Shown: positions 18,546 through 26,378 of the stretch, one piece after another
How positions within the stretch are numbered: the stretch's first letter is position 1
Layout: each line of letters opens with the position of its first letter
Assembly (NCBI GenBank): GCA_020343675.1
Contig: CP070806.1
Location: forward strand, 2,811,668-2,851,902
Direction of reading: 5' to 3'
From: Phycisphaerales bacterium
GTDB lineage: Bacteria > Planctomycetota > Phycisphaerae > Sedimentisphaerales > Anaerobacaceae
Length of the DNA stretch: 40,235 nt
Made by a program: the position numbers and the translations under genes
The notes under the pieces: model-generated
Told to the model about the DNA's origin: nothing
What the model saw: only the letters and a program-made list of their open reading frames with translations
The model's database searches: none

Positions 18546-19778
18546 TTGAATAGAAATATCGCCACATTCCACTGGATGCAGTTGTCGGCGCTGGCATCCG
18601 TCCATTTCCTGATCGATATGTTCGCGAGCATCCTGCCCGCAATCTTGCCGGCGATCCTGAAGGAATTCTCTTTGAGCCTGTCGCGTGGCGGTCTTGTCAT
18701 GGCCGCGATGTATATCACGTGCAACGGTGTTCAACCGCTGGCCGGGCGCATGCGTTCCGGCAAGCGCCAGCCGCTGCTTCTCCATCTTGGGCTGATTCTC
18801 GGCGCCGCGATATGCCTTTTAGGCGTTCTGCCCAGAGCGGACGCCGCGTTCTCGCTTATGCTTTTGTTGGCTGTGGTTAGTGGTGTAGGCATTGCGATCG
18901 TGCATCCCGAAGGGCTCCGGGCGGTCCACCGGCTAAAACGAATCCAGCCGGGGATCAGCACAGCCGTATTCATGGCGGGCGGTTTTTTAGGGTATGCCGG
19001 CGGCGGAGCGATTTCGGCCTATCTGGTCGCTCGATTCGGATTTCGAGGTTTGTATCCGCTTGTTCTCTGCCCCCTTATCGGCATCGCAATGGTCATACTG
19101 TTGAGGGTCCGCCTGGCGGTCGAGCACGGCGCAGGCACCCCGAATCAGACTCGAACGGCCAGGAAAAGCAAGTCCGGCAGGATTGACGGACTGCCTTTCT
19201 GGCTCATCATGGTGATGGCCATGCCCGCAGCGATTTCGACCACCGTGCTCGCAACCCTGCTGCCAACCGCGCTCAATGAGCTTGGCTTCGAACTCACGTT
19301 CGGCGGGCTTTCCATGATGGTGTTCGGACTGGGAGGAGCCGTCGGCTCTTTTGTGTGGGCGGCTCTGGGGCGCAGCAGGGGAGAGCTTCGGTGCTCGGTC
19401 GCCGCTCTGCTACTGGTGATTCCTTTCCTCGTGGTGTATTTGGCCTGGATCGAGCACAGGGCTGCTGTTTGGATATTGTTCGGGGCCGGTTTCTGCTCGG
19501 TTTCCGCCTATATATTGATGATCACCTTGTCGAGATATGCCAGGGGGCTGACGCTCGGGCAGCGGATGGGCCTGATCGTGGGCGGCACGTGGGCATTCGC
19601 CTATCTTGTCTTTACGGCCCTGCTTCGTGTCGCCGAACAATTCGGTTCGGACGTCCTTCTGAAGTTCTCGCCGCTGGGTTATCTGGCCTCGGGCCTCTTC
19701 GGCCTGGCGGTCATGGTGAAAGCCCGAAATTCGGCCCCAAAAACAGCTCCCCTTGACCAATCGGCCACCAAGACATAA
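18546..19778 (+). CDS. MFS transporter (fosmidomycin-resistance-like)
   Basis: The 410-residue protein has 12 hydrophobic segments in two halves joined by a charged loop (about 195-215, RTARKSKSGRIDG). N-terminal HFLIDMFASILPAILPAI and the GVGIAIVHPEGLRAVHRL segment (core VHPEG) resemble the Fsr-type subgroup of drug and small-molecule efflux proteins. The substrate is not predictable. The start is TTG 18546, twelve bases after the purC stop, with GGTG as a weak ribosome site; ATG 18576 is possible but would trim the first helix. It is probably cotranscribed with purC. Confidence 0.8.
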   Translation: MNRNIATFHWMQLSALASVHFLIDMFASILPAILPAILKEFSLSLSRGGLVMAAMYITCNGVQPLAGRMRSGKRQPLLLHLGLILGAAICLLGVLPRADAAFSLMLLLAVVSGVGIAIVHPEGLRAVHRLKRIQPGISTAVFMAGGFLGYAGGGAISAYLVARFGFRGLYPLVLCPLIGIAMVILLRVRLAVEHGAGTPNQTRTARKSKSGRIDGLPFWLIMVMAMPAAISTTVLATLLPTALNELGFELTFGGLSMMVFGLGGAVGSFVWAALGRSRGELRCSVAALLLVIPFLVVYLAWIEHRAAVWILFGAGFCSVSAYILMITLSRYARGLTLGQRMGLIVGGTWAFAYLVFTALLRVAEQFGSDVLLKFSPLGYLASGLFGLAVMVKARNSAPKTAPLDQSATKT

Positions 19779-19854
19779 ATACACCACAATCGAGGCCCGA
19801 CAAAAAGTCTCTTTTCCTCAGACCCAAACGCCCCCTTGGATTGTTATATTGGTG

Positions 19855-19866
19855 ACAAACGTTTGT
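19855..19866. promoter_or_regulatory. 12-bp perfect palindrome upstream of the second sigma gene
   Basis: ACAAACGTTTGT lies 25 bases before the start of the ECF sigma gene at 19891, within the expected promoter or leader. Its full dyad symmetry suggests a binding site for a dimeric regulator, or autoregulation, but no second copy was noticed elsewhere in the window. Confidence 0.35.
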
Positions 19867-19890
19867 GGCAGAATCAATCGGGCGAGTCGA

Positions 19891-20430
19891 ATGGAAGACA
19901 GGCTGCTTGTTCTAAGGTGTAAGCGCGGGAGCACAGAGGCTCTGGCGCGCGTCTATGAAAAGTACAAGAGAGACCTGATCGTTCTGGCGATGGCCCTGCT
20001 GAACGATACGAGCGCTGCCGAAGATGTTGTGCACGATGTGTTCGTTTCGTTTGTGAAGTCAATCGAGACGTTTCGCTTAACTGGCAGCCTCAAGGGCTTT
20101 TTGCTCACCTGTGTGGCCAACGGTGCACGCAACACAAACAAGGCAAGATATCAGCAAGACACGAATTCGGACCCGCCAGCGGCTACCGATTCAGACACAG
20201 ACGATCCGCCGTACTCGATTATATGCAACGAGCAATTAGGTCAGCTTGGCCATGCGATGGCCCAGCTTCCTTACGAGCAGCGGGAGGTTATCATGCTGCG
20301 TTTTCAGGCCGGGATGACTTTCAAGACAATCGCCAGGTCGCTCGACATTTCAATCAATACGGCCAAGAGCCGCTATCGATACGGCCTCGATAAACTGCAG
20401 CTGCTACTGGATGACGAGGTGGAAAGATGA
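19891..20430 (+). CDS. ECF-type RNA polymerase sigma factor
   Basis: ATG 19891 (MEDRLLVLRC) is preferred over the open frame back to 19753, which overlaps the MFS gene and gives a non-family leader. The 179-residue protein has region 2 at about 15-80 (SAAEDVVHDVFVSFVKSI) and region 4 at about 118-170 (LPYEQREVIMLRF and an HTH, FKTIARSLDISINTAKS). The region between them is short and acidic. The stop overlaps the next start by four bases (ATGA), so the next protein is very probably its partner. A 12-bp palindrome lies upstream. Confidence 0.88.
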   Translation: MEDRLLVLRCKRGSTEALARVYEKYKRDLIVLAMALLNDTSAAEDVVHDVFVSFVKSIETFRLTGSLKGFLLTCVANGARNTNKARYQQDTNSDPPAATDSDTDDPPYSIICNEQLGQLGHAMAQLPYEQREVIMLRFQAGMTFKTIARSLDISINTAKSRYRYGLDKLQLLLDDEVER

Positions 20431-21746
20431 ACCCGGAAGAAAAAATACGAGAGCTGATCAGTAAATCAGATGCGACGACCGGCCTTCACGCAGACAAAAG
20501 AATCCTCGGCGACGCCTCGGAGCTTCTCAAACGTTCAAGGCATAAAGATTCCGCCGTGACCCCGCCAAATACGTGGAGAATTATTATGAAAAGCCCATTA
20601 ACTAAACTCGCCGCTACCGTGCTGTTCATTATCACCTGTTCTACGGGTCTGATCCTCTGGAAAAGCACCGGATCAGGCGTTGCACTGGCGGAAGTGCTAA
20701 CGAGAATCGAACAAGTCACAGGCTATACATATCAGGTAAACTCAATAGCGACTGGCATAAGGACAAGCACCGTGCTGGTTTCTAAGCAAGATGGTATCAA
20801 GATGACAATAACAAAGGCTGATCCCAATAGTGTCCAGAGTCAACCTGGTCGTTACATGGTGGGGACCGAGTGGTATTTGTTACCCCGTGCAAATTCCTTA
20901 GTTGTGCTCAATCACAAGGAAAAGACGTACAGTCGCTTCATTTATGATGGTGTTAAGCTCGATTTTTATAAAGAACAATACAATGAGCCACGTACGATAA
21001 TCAAACAGATCCTCAGTTGTGAGCACAAGAGTCTGGGACAATCCGTCATTGACGGGATTACAGTAGAAGGATTCCAGACCACGGATCTTACTTACGGGGG
21101 CGGCTTCTTTGGGGAAGCTGATCGTAAGGGAGAACTTAAAAAGGTTGATGTAAAGCTATGGGTGGATGTGAATACATTTCTTCCTGTACGATTGGAAGAA
21201 GATATTGTACCGAAAAAAGGGGGACGTATATACGAGGTCAGCTATGATTTCCGGTGGAACGTGATCGTTAATCCAGATGATTTTGAGCCAAACATACCGG
21301 AGGATTACAGCTCTAAGGGAGATTTCGTCCTTTCTCCTTTTTCTTTCAACGAAGAAAATGCCGTCAAGGGCTTGAGACTATTTGCCGGTCTTTTCGGAGA
21401 CTATCCAGTCAGTTTTGAGAAGGGGGTTTTTGACGTTGACGGGAAAATCAAGAGATATTTTTCTGACACTCGTTCTTTTGAGGAACTCTCCGACGAAGAA
21501 AGGAAGACCAGGAAATTGAATGAAGTACTATTACTCTCAGCCCCAATTGACTTCTACGAGACGCTGGTTCAGGAGAACAAGGATCCCGTCTACTATGGCG
21601 AGACAGTCGGGCCGGACGATGTGGACAAGGTGCTGCTGAGATGGAAGAAGGATGACAGCCAATACCGTGTCATCTTTGGTGACCTGAACACCAAAACCAT
21701 TACGGCTGAAGAACTGGCTCAGCTTGAGAAACCCTCACCACAATAA
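20427..21746 (+). CDS. Membrane-anchored LolA-like protein, putative anti-sigma/sensor
   Basis: The 439-residue protein has a short cytoplasmic N-terminus (1-55), one membrane segment at about 58-78 (AATVLFIITCSTGLILW) and a large periplasmic part. Residues 85-295 look like a LolA/LppX-type beta fold (IEQVTGYTYQV, YMVGTEWYLL, DVKLWVDVNTFLPVRLEED). The C-terminal third (300-439) is unassigned. Planctomycetes often encode such a protein directly after an ECF sigma gene. The N-terminal segment could bind the sigma factor while the periplasmic fold senses a lipid or hydrophobic ligand; that is inference. Base composition is more AT-rich than in neighbouring genes. Confidence 0.7.
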   Translation: MNPEEKIRELISKSDATTGLHADKRILGDASELLKRSRHKDSAVTPPNTWRIIMKSPLTKLAATVLFIITCSTGLILWKSTGSGVALAEVLTRIEQVTGYTYQVNSIATGIRTSTVLVSKQDGIKMTITKADPNSVQSQPGRYMVGTEWYLLPRANSLVVLNHKEKTYSRFIYDGVKLDFYKEQYNEPRTIIKQILSCEHKSLGQSVIDGITVEGFQTTDLTYGGGFFGEADRKGELKKVDVKLWVDVNTFLPVRLEEDIVPKKGGRIYEVSYDFRWNVIVNPDDFEPNIPEDYSSKGDFVLSPFSFNEENAVKGLRLFAGLFGDYPVSFEKGVFDVDGKIKRYFSDTRSFEELSDEERKTRKLNEVLLLSAPIDFYETLVQENKDPVYYGETVGPDDVDKVLLRWKKDDSQYRVIFGDLNTKTITAEELAQLEKPSPQ

Positions 21747-21797
21747 GCGGTGCGGCGAAATGGCCGACAAGCTTGGCCTGATTGGCTCGGCGCTTAT
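21743..21797. terminator. Inverted repeat between convergent genes, possible bidirectional terminator
   Basis: ATAAGCG (21743-21749) and CGCTTAT (21791-21797) are exact inverted copies that span the ends of two convergent genes, with a GGCC/GGCC hairpin inside (about 21762-21778). There is no T run. The structure overlaps both stop codons. Confidence 0.35.
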
Positions 21798-21988
21798 AAT
21801 CTCCAGGCCTGGGCGAAGGCCCTGAAGCTGCGGTCGTAGGTCTGTTCCACGTCGTCGGGGAAGCAGCAGGCGGGCAGTTGCTTGCTTGACAGATGATAGC
21901 TCAGGCAATCACAGCACGTCCCTTTTCGGGGGCAGCCCGGGTACGAGCAGTTGCAATTCTCAAGGTTCTTCTCTTTCTTGCATTCCAT
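21794..21988 (-). CDS. Small Cys-rich DUF6485 protein
   Basis: The 64-residue protein starts MECKKEKNLENCNC and has nine or so Cys, including CNCSYPGCPRKGTCCDCL and PACCF, followed by PDDVEQTYDRSF. This agrees with DUF6485 as I know it. The Cys spacing suggests binding of zinc or an iron-sulfur cluster, but no function is established. ATG 21988 is chosen because GAGG lies seven bases upstream; an in-frame ATG at 22003 adds five residues. It stands alone, convergent with the LolA-like gene. Confidence 0.7.
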   Translation of the reverse strand: MECKKEKNLENCNCSYPGCPRKGTCCDCLSYHLSSKQLPACCFPDDVEQTYDRSFRAFAQAWRL

Positions 21989-22001
21989 ATTCAGCCTCAT
22001 C

Positions 22002-22097
22002 ATTGACGATTGACTATTGAATATTGACTATTTGTCGTCGAGCGTTGACTATAAAAGGCCGAGACTAACGCTCAGCGCAACGGTTCAAATAGTCAAT
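22002..22097. repeat. Nested inverted repeat built of ATTGACTATT words
   Basis: ATTGACTATTTG (22023-22034) has an exact inverted copy, CAAATAGTCAAT (22086-22097). Inside, GAGCGTT (22040-22046) pairs with AACGCTC (22067-22073). A further direct ATTGACTATT copy starts at 22010, and ATTGACGATTG precedes it. The same word family occurs at 14587-14620. The element sits between the DUF6485 gene and the GH51 gene. Confidence 0.55.
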
Positions 22098-22104
22098 TCC
22101 AATT

Positions 22105-24048
22105 CTAATTCTTCACGGGGAATCTGTAAAGGCTGACACTTAGCGGCGAGACGTTGAGTTTGTCGGCCGGGCCTGCAACCGACGTTTCCTCGATCATGAC
22201 GTTCGGTTTCTCGCCCGGCTCATTGTGGGCCATCGGGTCCGAATGGGCAATCACCCAGAGCTGACCTGCACCGCCCAACTGCGCGCCCTTGAGGTCCATC
22301 ACAAGCTCGCGCCCCTGCTCGGTCGGATTAATGACCGCTATCGTCAGGGCCTTCCGGTCGGTCGTCCACGCGGCGGAGACATCGAGCGGTTCGGCGTCAC
22401 CGGTTACCGCGACGGGAATCGTGCCGAAATGGTTCCGGTAGAGTCCCAAGGCCAGTCCCGTCGTCTCGAAAGCGGCCGCCGTCTTGCTGGTCTTGATACA
22501 GCCGATGACGTTGACCGTCTGGGCGTAGTTGGCCAGAAAGATGATGTCGGAATGACGGAAGTACTCATGCAGACCTCTGGCAATCCCGAGGCCGTCCTTG
22601 AGGAAATACCGGGTGCCCAGTTCGCCGAAGGGATGGGGGCCATACCAGTAGTTCCACTCTGTCATGGCAATGCGAATATCTTTTCCCTCCAGCGTATCCA
22701 GTTTCTCGCGGAGTTGCTGATGAAACTCAACTTTGCGTTTGATGTTGTCGGCGATTTGGGCGGTATGTTCGAGAAGGTCAGGTTTTGCCCGGCAGTAGAA
22801 ATGTTCTGCGATCAGGTCGATGTGGTCCGAGCAGCTTTGCAGCAGCCCTTCGCTCCAGGGGCCGGAATTGCCCGAAGCAATCGGGATGATATCGGGGTCC
22901 ACCTCACGCATCTTGTCCACGACCCAGTTGTGCTTGCGGACATAGTGCTCCAGCCTCATATGACCGAGCTGCCAGGCCCCGTACATTTCGTTTCCGATGG
23001 CCCAGTAGTGAACGTTGAACGGTTCCCGGTCGCCGTTCTCGGCTCTCAGGGCACCCATGCGCGTGTCGGTCGAGCCGTTGGCGTATTCCAGCTGGGCGGC
23101 GGCCGAGTAGGCATCGCCGAAACCGGTGTTGACGGTGACCAACGGCTCGGCTTCGACGAGCCAGCAGAAGCTTATAAATTCGTGGAAACCGAAGTCGTTG
23201 TGCTCGACCCCCGTCCAGGCCGGGTTTCTGCGAGGCGGCCGGCGGTCGCGGTCGCCGATGCCGTCGCGCCAGTCGTAGCCGCTGACGAAGTTCCCGCCGG
23301 GCCAGCGATACATCGGGGCATTCAGTTGTCGCAGCAAGTCCAGCGTATCGACACGCATGCCCTGGATATTTTCCGCCGGCATTAGTGAAACGGTGCCCAC
23401 GAAACACGGTCCCTCGGAGACCTTGATTTCCAGCGCACCCTTGACCGTATCCGCCCCAGCGGTAAACCGGAAAGGATGCTTGCTGTACGCGCCGGCGGCT
23501 TGGAACCGGGCGGATTCCCGCTCCTGCGGCCCGCCGCCCCAAAGCAGCGAGACCGTCACTGTTGCGTTCTGCCGCAGTGGCTTGATCCAGATGTAGCCGG
23601 TGTATTGCTTGCCCTTGACCAGTCCGAGGTCGGGCTGCCGAATGCCGCTGTCGAGTTGAATGAGCGGGGTGTGCTCGCCGACGAAGGAATCTTCTTCGAC
23701 CATGGCGACCGAATCGGGCACGCCGGTGATCTGCCAGGGCGAGGCGCCAACAATCGCGTAGGGACTGTCCTTGGGAACGGCCCGCGTGCCGCGATAGGGG
23801 TCATAGTCGGCCGTGATGGGGAAATAGAACTTGCGGTCTTCGAGCATCTCGGCCCAGATGCCGCCGTAGATACACCGGCCCAGATGCTCGATGAACTGCC
23901 CGTAGATGAATTTGGAGATTGGCTCGCCGGTCTTTGCAGTGTCAATTGTCACCGCATGTTCCTGGGCGGCCGCGAGCGAGGGACGAAGAACACCCGCCGA
24001 TAGTACAACCACCAAGATCCCGATACAGGTGAAACAGACTCTGAACAT
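22105..24048 (-). CDS. Alpha-L-arabinofuranosidase, GH51, secreted
   Basis: The enzyme removes terminal arabinofuranosyl groups from arabinoxylan or arabinan. ATG 24048 is preferred over the longer frame to 24081 because AAAGGAG lies seven bases upstream and a clean signal peptide follows (MFRVCFTCIGILVVVLSAG). The 647-residue protein has a short leading beta segment with IYGQFIEHLGRCIYGG, a carbohydrate-binding-like insertion (about 85-230), the TIM barrel (APMYRWPGGNF onwards) and a C-terminal beta-sandwich. The acid/base is proposed as E354 in AIGNEMYG and the nucleophile as E464 in MTEWNYWYG, as in GH51. No regulatory signal beyond the ribosome site is seen. The repeat at 22002-22097 follows the stop. 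Confidence 0.92.
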   Translation of the reverse strand: MFRVCFTCIGILVVVLSAGVLRPSLAAAQEHAVTIDTAKTGEPISKFIYGQFIEHLGRCIYGGIWAEMLEDRKFYFPITADYDPYRGTRAVPKDSPYAIVGASPWQITGVPDSVAMVEEDSFVGEHTPLIQLDSGIRQPDLGLVKGKQYTGYIWIKPLRQNATVTVSLLWGGGPQERESARFQAAGAYSKHPFRFTAGADTVKGALEIKVSEGPCFVGTVSLMPAENIQGMRVDTLDLLRQLNAPMYRWPGGNFVSGYDWRDGIGDRDRRPPRRNPAWTGVEHNDFGFHEFISFCWLVEAEPLVTVNTGFGDAYSAAAQLEYANGSTDTRMGALRAENGDREPFNVHYWAIGNEMYGAWQLGHMRLEHYVRKHNWVVDKMREVDPDIIPIASGNSGPWSEGLLQSCSDHIDLIAEHFYCRAKPDLLEHTAQIADNIKRKVEFHQQLREKLDTLEGKDIRIAMTEWNYWYGPHPFGELGTRYFLKDGLGIARGLHEYFRHSDIIFLANYAQTVNVIGCIKTSKTAAAFETTGLALGLYRNHFGTIPVAVTGDAEPLDVSAAWTTDRKALTIAVINPTEQGRELVMDLKGAQLGGAGQLWVIAHSDPMAHNEPGEKPNVMIEETSVAGPADKLNVSPLSVSLYRFPVKN

Positions 24049-24138
24049 GTCAAATCTCCTTTCCTTGCTCACGCCAAACACCCACCACTCGATCTGTTGA
24101 AGACGAAATTCGCACAGGCCAGATTGTAAGGCAAACCA

Positions 24139-25119
24139 CTAAAAATGCAACTCGACAATGTCCTTGTCGTTCAGGACGTGGGTTCTCTGGGCGTTTTGGC
24201 CGTCGTAAACGCCGGTGCCCCAGATTCTTGCGGACTTTAGTTTTTCGGCGAGCTGACGGTGGATCGCGACGGCCAGGTCCATGACGGTGGAGCCGACCGG
24301 CAGCGTGAAGGGATCGGTCATATCGGCGGGCTTGCCGGGCGGCTTGGCATAGATACGAATGATCCCCAGCAACTCGAAAAGTTTGGACGAGAGTTCTTCA
24401 AGTCCGGCGCCGGTGGCAGCGGAGATTTCCATAAAGGCGAGAGATTGTTTGAAGGAGTCCTTCAGCTCTTCGAGCGCGCCAGCCGCAGCGATGTCGGATT
24501 TCGTGCAAATACAGAACGCCCTCTTGCCGAGCGCGTTGCCCTGATCATCGTAGGCGGGCGTTTCACGGTCGATGAGCAGGCTGCGGGATTCGAGAAAATC
24601 CAGACAAATCAGTAACTGCTCCTGGACGTCGGCAGACAGGTCGATCACAAGGGCTATCAAGTCGCAATTGCGATACGTGCCGACCTGCCCCGGCGCGATG
24701 TAGTCGGCGGTGATCGGCGGCATATCGACCAATTGAATCTGTACGTCCTCGAATAACACCATCCCGGGCACGGGCTGCGCCGTCGCGAACGGGAAATCCG
24801 CTACGTTGACCTTCGCATTGGTCAGGGCCGCGACAATGGAGCTTTTGCCGCAGTTCGGCGTCCCCAGCAGAACAACCTGACCGGCGCCGCTGCGCGGTAC
24901 ATGAAAGATGTCCACGTGCTTGCTGCTTTTCTTCTGCACAGCGGTTTCTTTGAGCTTGCTGAGCTTGCGGCGCAGGTCCGCCTTGAGATGGTCGGTGCCC
25001 TTGTGCTTGGGCATCACCGACAGCATTCGCTCGAGCGCAAGAATCTTCTCCTGGTTCGTCGTGGCGCTTCGGAACCATTCTTCGGCCTTAAAATATTCCG
25101 GTGTCAGATTCGCAGGCAC
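24139..25119 (-). CDS. OBG/DRG-type GTPase with C-terminal TGS domain
   Basis: The start is GTG 25119, giving PANLTPEYFKAEE at the N-terminus as in relatives; the open frame extends to 25173 without family sequence. In the 326-residue protein the N-terminal helical part (1-75) precedes the G domain: P-loop GTPNCGKSS at 86-94, G3 DMPP near 132 in place of the usual DxPG, and G4 TKSD near 206. The TGS domain (about 250-326) ends NDKDIVELHF. Such GTPases are linked to ribosomes or stress signalling, but this subgroup is not characterised. The weak GGG upstream leaves the start uncertain. It lies between GH51 and leuB on the same strand. Confidence 0.85.
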   Translation of the reverse strand: MPANLTPEYFKAEEWFRSATTNQEKILALERMLSVMPKHKGTDHLKADLRRKLSKLKETAVQKKSSKHVDIFHVPRSGAGQVVLLGTPNCGKSSIVAALTNAKVNVADFPFATAQPVPGMVLFEDVQIQLVDMPPITADYIAPGQVGTYRNCDLIALVIDLSADVQEQLLICLDFLESRSLLIDRETPAYDDQGNALGKRAFCICTKSDIAAAGALEELKDSFKQSLAFMEISAATGAGLEELSSKLFELLGIIRIYAKPPGKPADMTDPFTLPVGSTVMDLAVAIHRQLAEKLKSARIWGTGVYDGQNAQRTHVLNDKDIVELHF

Positions 25120-25223
25120 AGTGACAAGCCCAAAGGTTAGAATTAGAAAATCAACATTATGGAATCCCGTCACGCCGGGACGGCTTCCTTGGTTTTACGT
25201 TTTGCATTTTGATATTTGATTTT

Positions 25224-26309
25224 CTACTCAGCCACTTTCTCGGCGACGAGGTCGCCGACCTCGCTTGTGGAGTAGCCCATCCGGCCGGCCTGGAGGCTCT
25301 TGAGCTTGTTGGCGGTGACAAATTTAACCGCATCTTCGATGGTTTCTCCGGCCTGGTCTTCGCCCAACGTCTCAAGCATCATTTGCGCCGAACAAATCGC
25401 AGCCAACGGATTGATCACGCCTTTGCCCGTATACTTTGGCGCGCTGCCGCCGATGGGCTCGAACATACTGACGCCTTCGGGGTTGATGTTTCCGCCGGCG
25501 GCAATGCCCATACCGCCCTGCACCATGGCGCCGAGGTCGGTGATGATGTCGCCGAACATGTTGCCGGTGACGATGACGTCGAACCATTCGGGGTTCTTGA
25601 CCATCCACATGCACGTGGCGTCCACGTGATAGTAATCCCTTCGTATATCGGGGTACTCGGCCTTTCCCATCTCGTGGAAGGCGCGTTCCCACAAATCGTA
25701 AACGTAGGTCAGCACATTGGTCTTGCCGCACAGGGCCAGGGTATTCTCTTTGCTTTTGCCGCGCGCCTTCTTTCCATGCTTTTTCGCATACTCGAATGCG
25801 TATTTCAGGCAGCGGTCTACCTGGAAACGTGTATAGACCGCCGACTGAACCGCCACCTCATGGGGCGTGCCGCGCATGGTAAAGCCGCCCGTGCCGGTGT
25901 AGAGATCGCCTGTATTTTCGCGAACGACGACGAAGTCCACCTCGTCCGGACCTTTGTCTTTGATCGGCGTTTCCACGCCCGGATAGAGCCTGACGGGACG
26001 CAGGTTAATGTACTGGTCCAGCTCGAAGCGGGCCTTGAGCAAAATGCCCTTTTCGAGGATTCCCGGAGCCACGTCCGGGTGCCCGATGGCGCCCAGCAGG
26101 ATCGCATCAAATTTGCGAAGCTCTTCGACGCCGCTGTCCGGCAGCGTCTCGCCGCTCTTCTTGTATCTTTCGCCGCCGAAATCAAACTCGGTCAGATCCA
26201 CTTTGAAATTGAACTTGTCCGCGGCGGTCTTCAACACCTTCACGGCTTCGACCGTCACTTCCGGCCCCGTACCGTCACCGGGCATCACTGCAATCTTATG
26301 CGTTGCCAT
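25224..26309 (-). CDS. leuB: 3-isopropylmalate dehydrogenase
   Basis: This NAD-dependent enzyme oxidises and decarboxylates 3-isopropylmalate in leucine synthesis. The 361-residue product starts at ATG 26309 after AAAGG. It shows the N-terminal IAVMPGDGTGPEV, the substrate loop LLGAIGHPDVAPGILEKG, RPVRLYPGVETP, FVVVRENTGDLYTG, the metal-binding region NMFGDIITDLGAMVQGG and the cofactor part EPIGGSAPKYTGKG. Isocitrate or tartrate dehydrogenase paralogues share the fold, so LeuB is the best but not certain assignment. No leuA, leuC or leuD gene is in the window. The gene is surrounded by carbohydrate-enzyme genes. Confidence 0.85.
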   Translation of the reverse strand: MATHKIAVMPGDGTGPEVTVEAVKVLKTAADKFNFKVDLTEFDFGGERYKKSGETLPDSGVEELRKFDAILLGAIGHPDVAPGILEKGILLKARFELDQYINLRPVRLYPGVETPIKDKGPDEVDFVVVRENTGDLYTGTGGFTMRGTPHEVAVQSAVYTRFQVDRCLKYAFEYAKKHGKKARGKSKENTLALCGKTNVLTYVYDLWERAFHEMGKAEYPDIRRDYYHVDATCMWMVKNPEWFDVIVTGNMFGDIITDLGAMVQGGMGIAAGGNINPEGVSMFEPIGGSAPKYTGKGVINPLAAICSAQMMLETLGEDQAGETIEDAVKFVTANKLKSLQAGRMGYSTSEVGDLVAEKVAE

Positions 26310-26378
26310 TTCTACCTTTCGTTTCTTTCAACATCACGACTACTACTTCTCAGAGCAGGTTTCCGACCCGCCCACAAT

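Noticed and set aside
22225..23385. A 386-codon open frame on the plus strand
   Set aside because: It is antisense to the GH51 gene and has no ribosome site or recognisable protein content.
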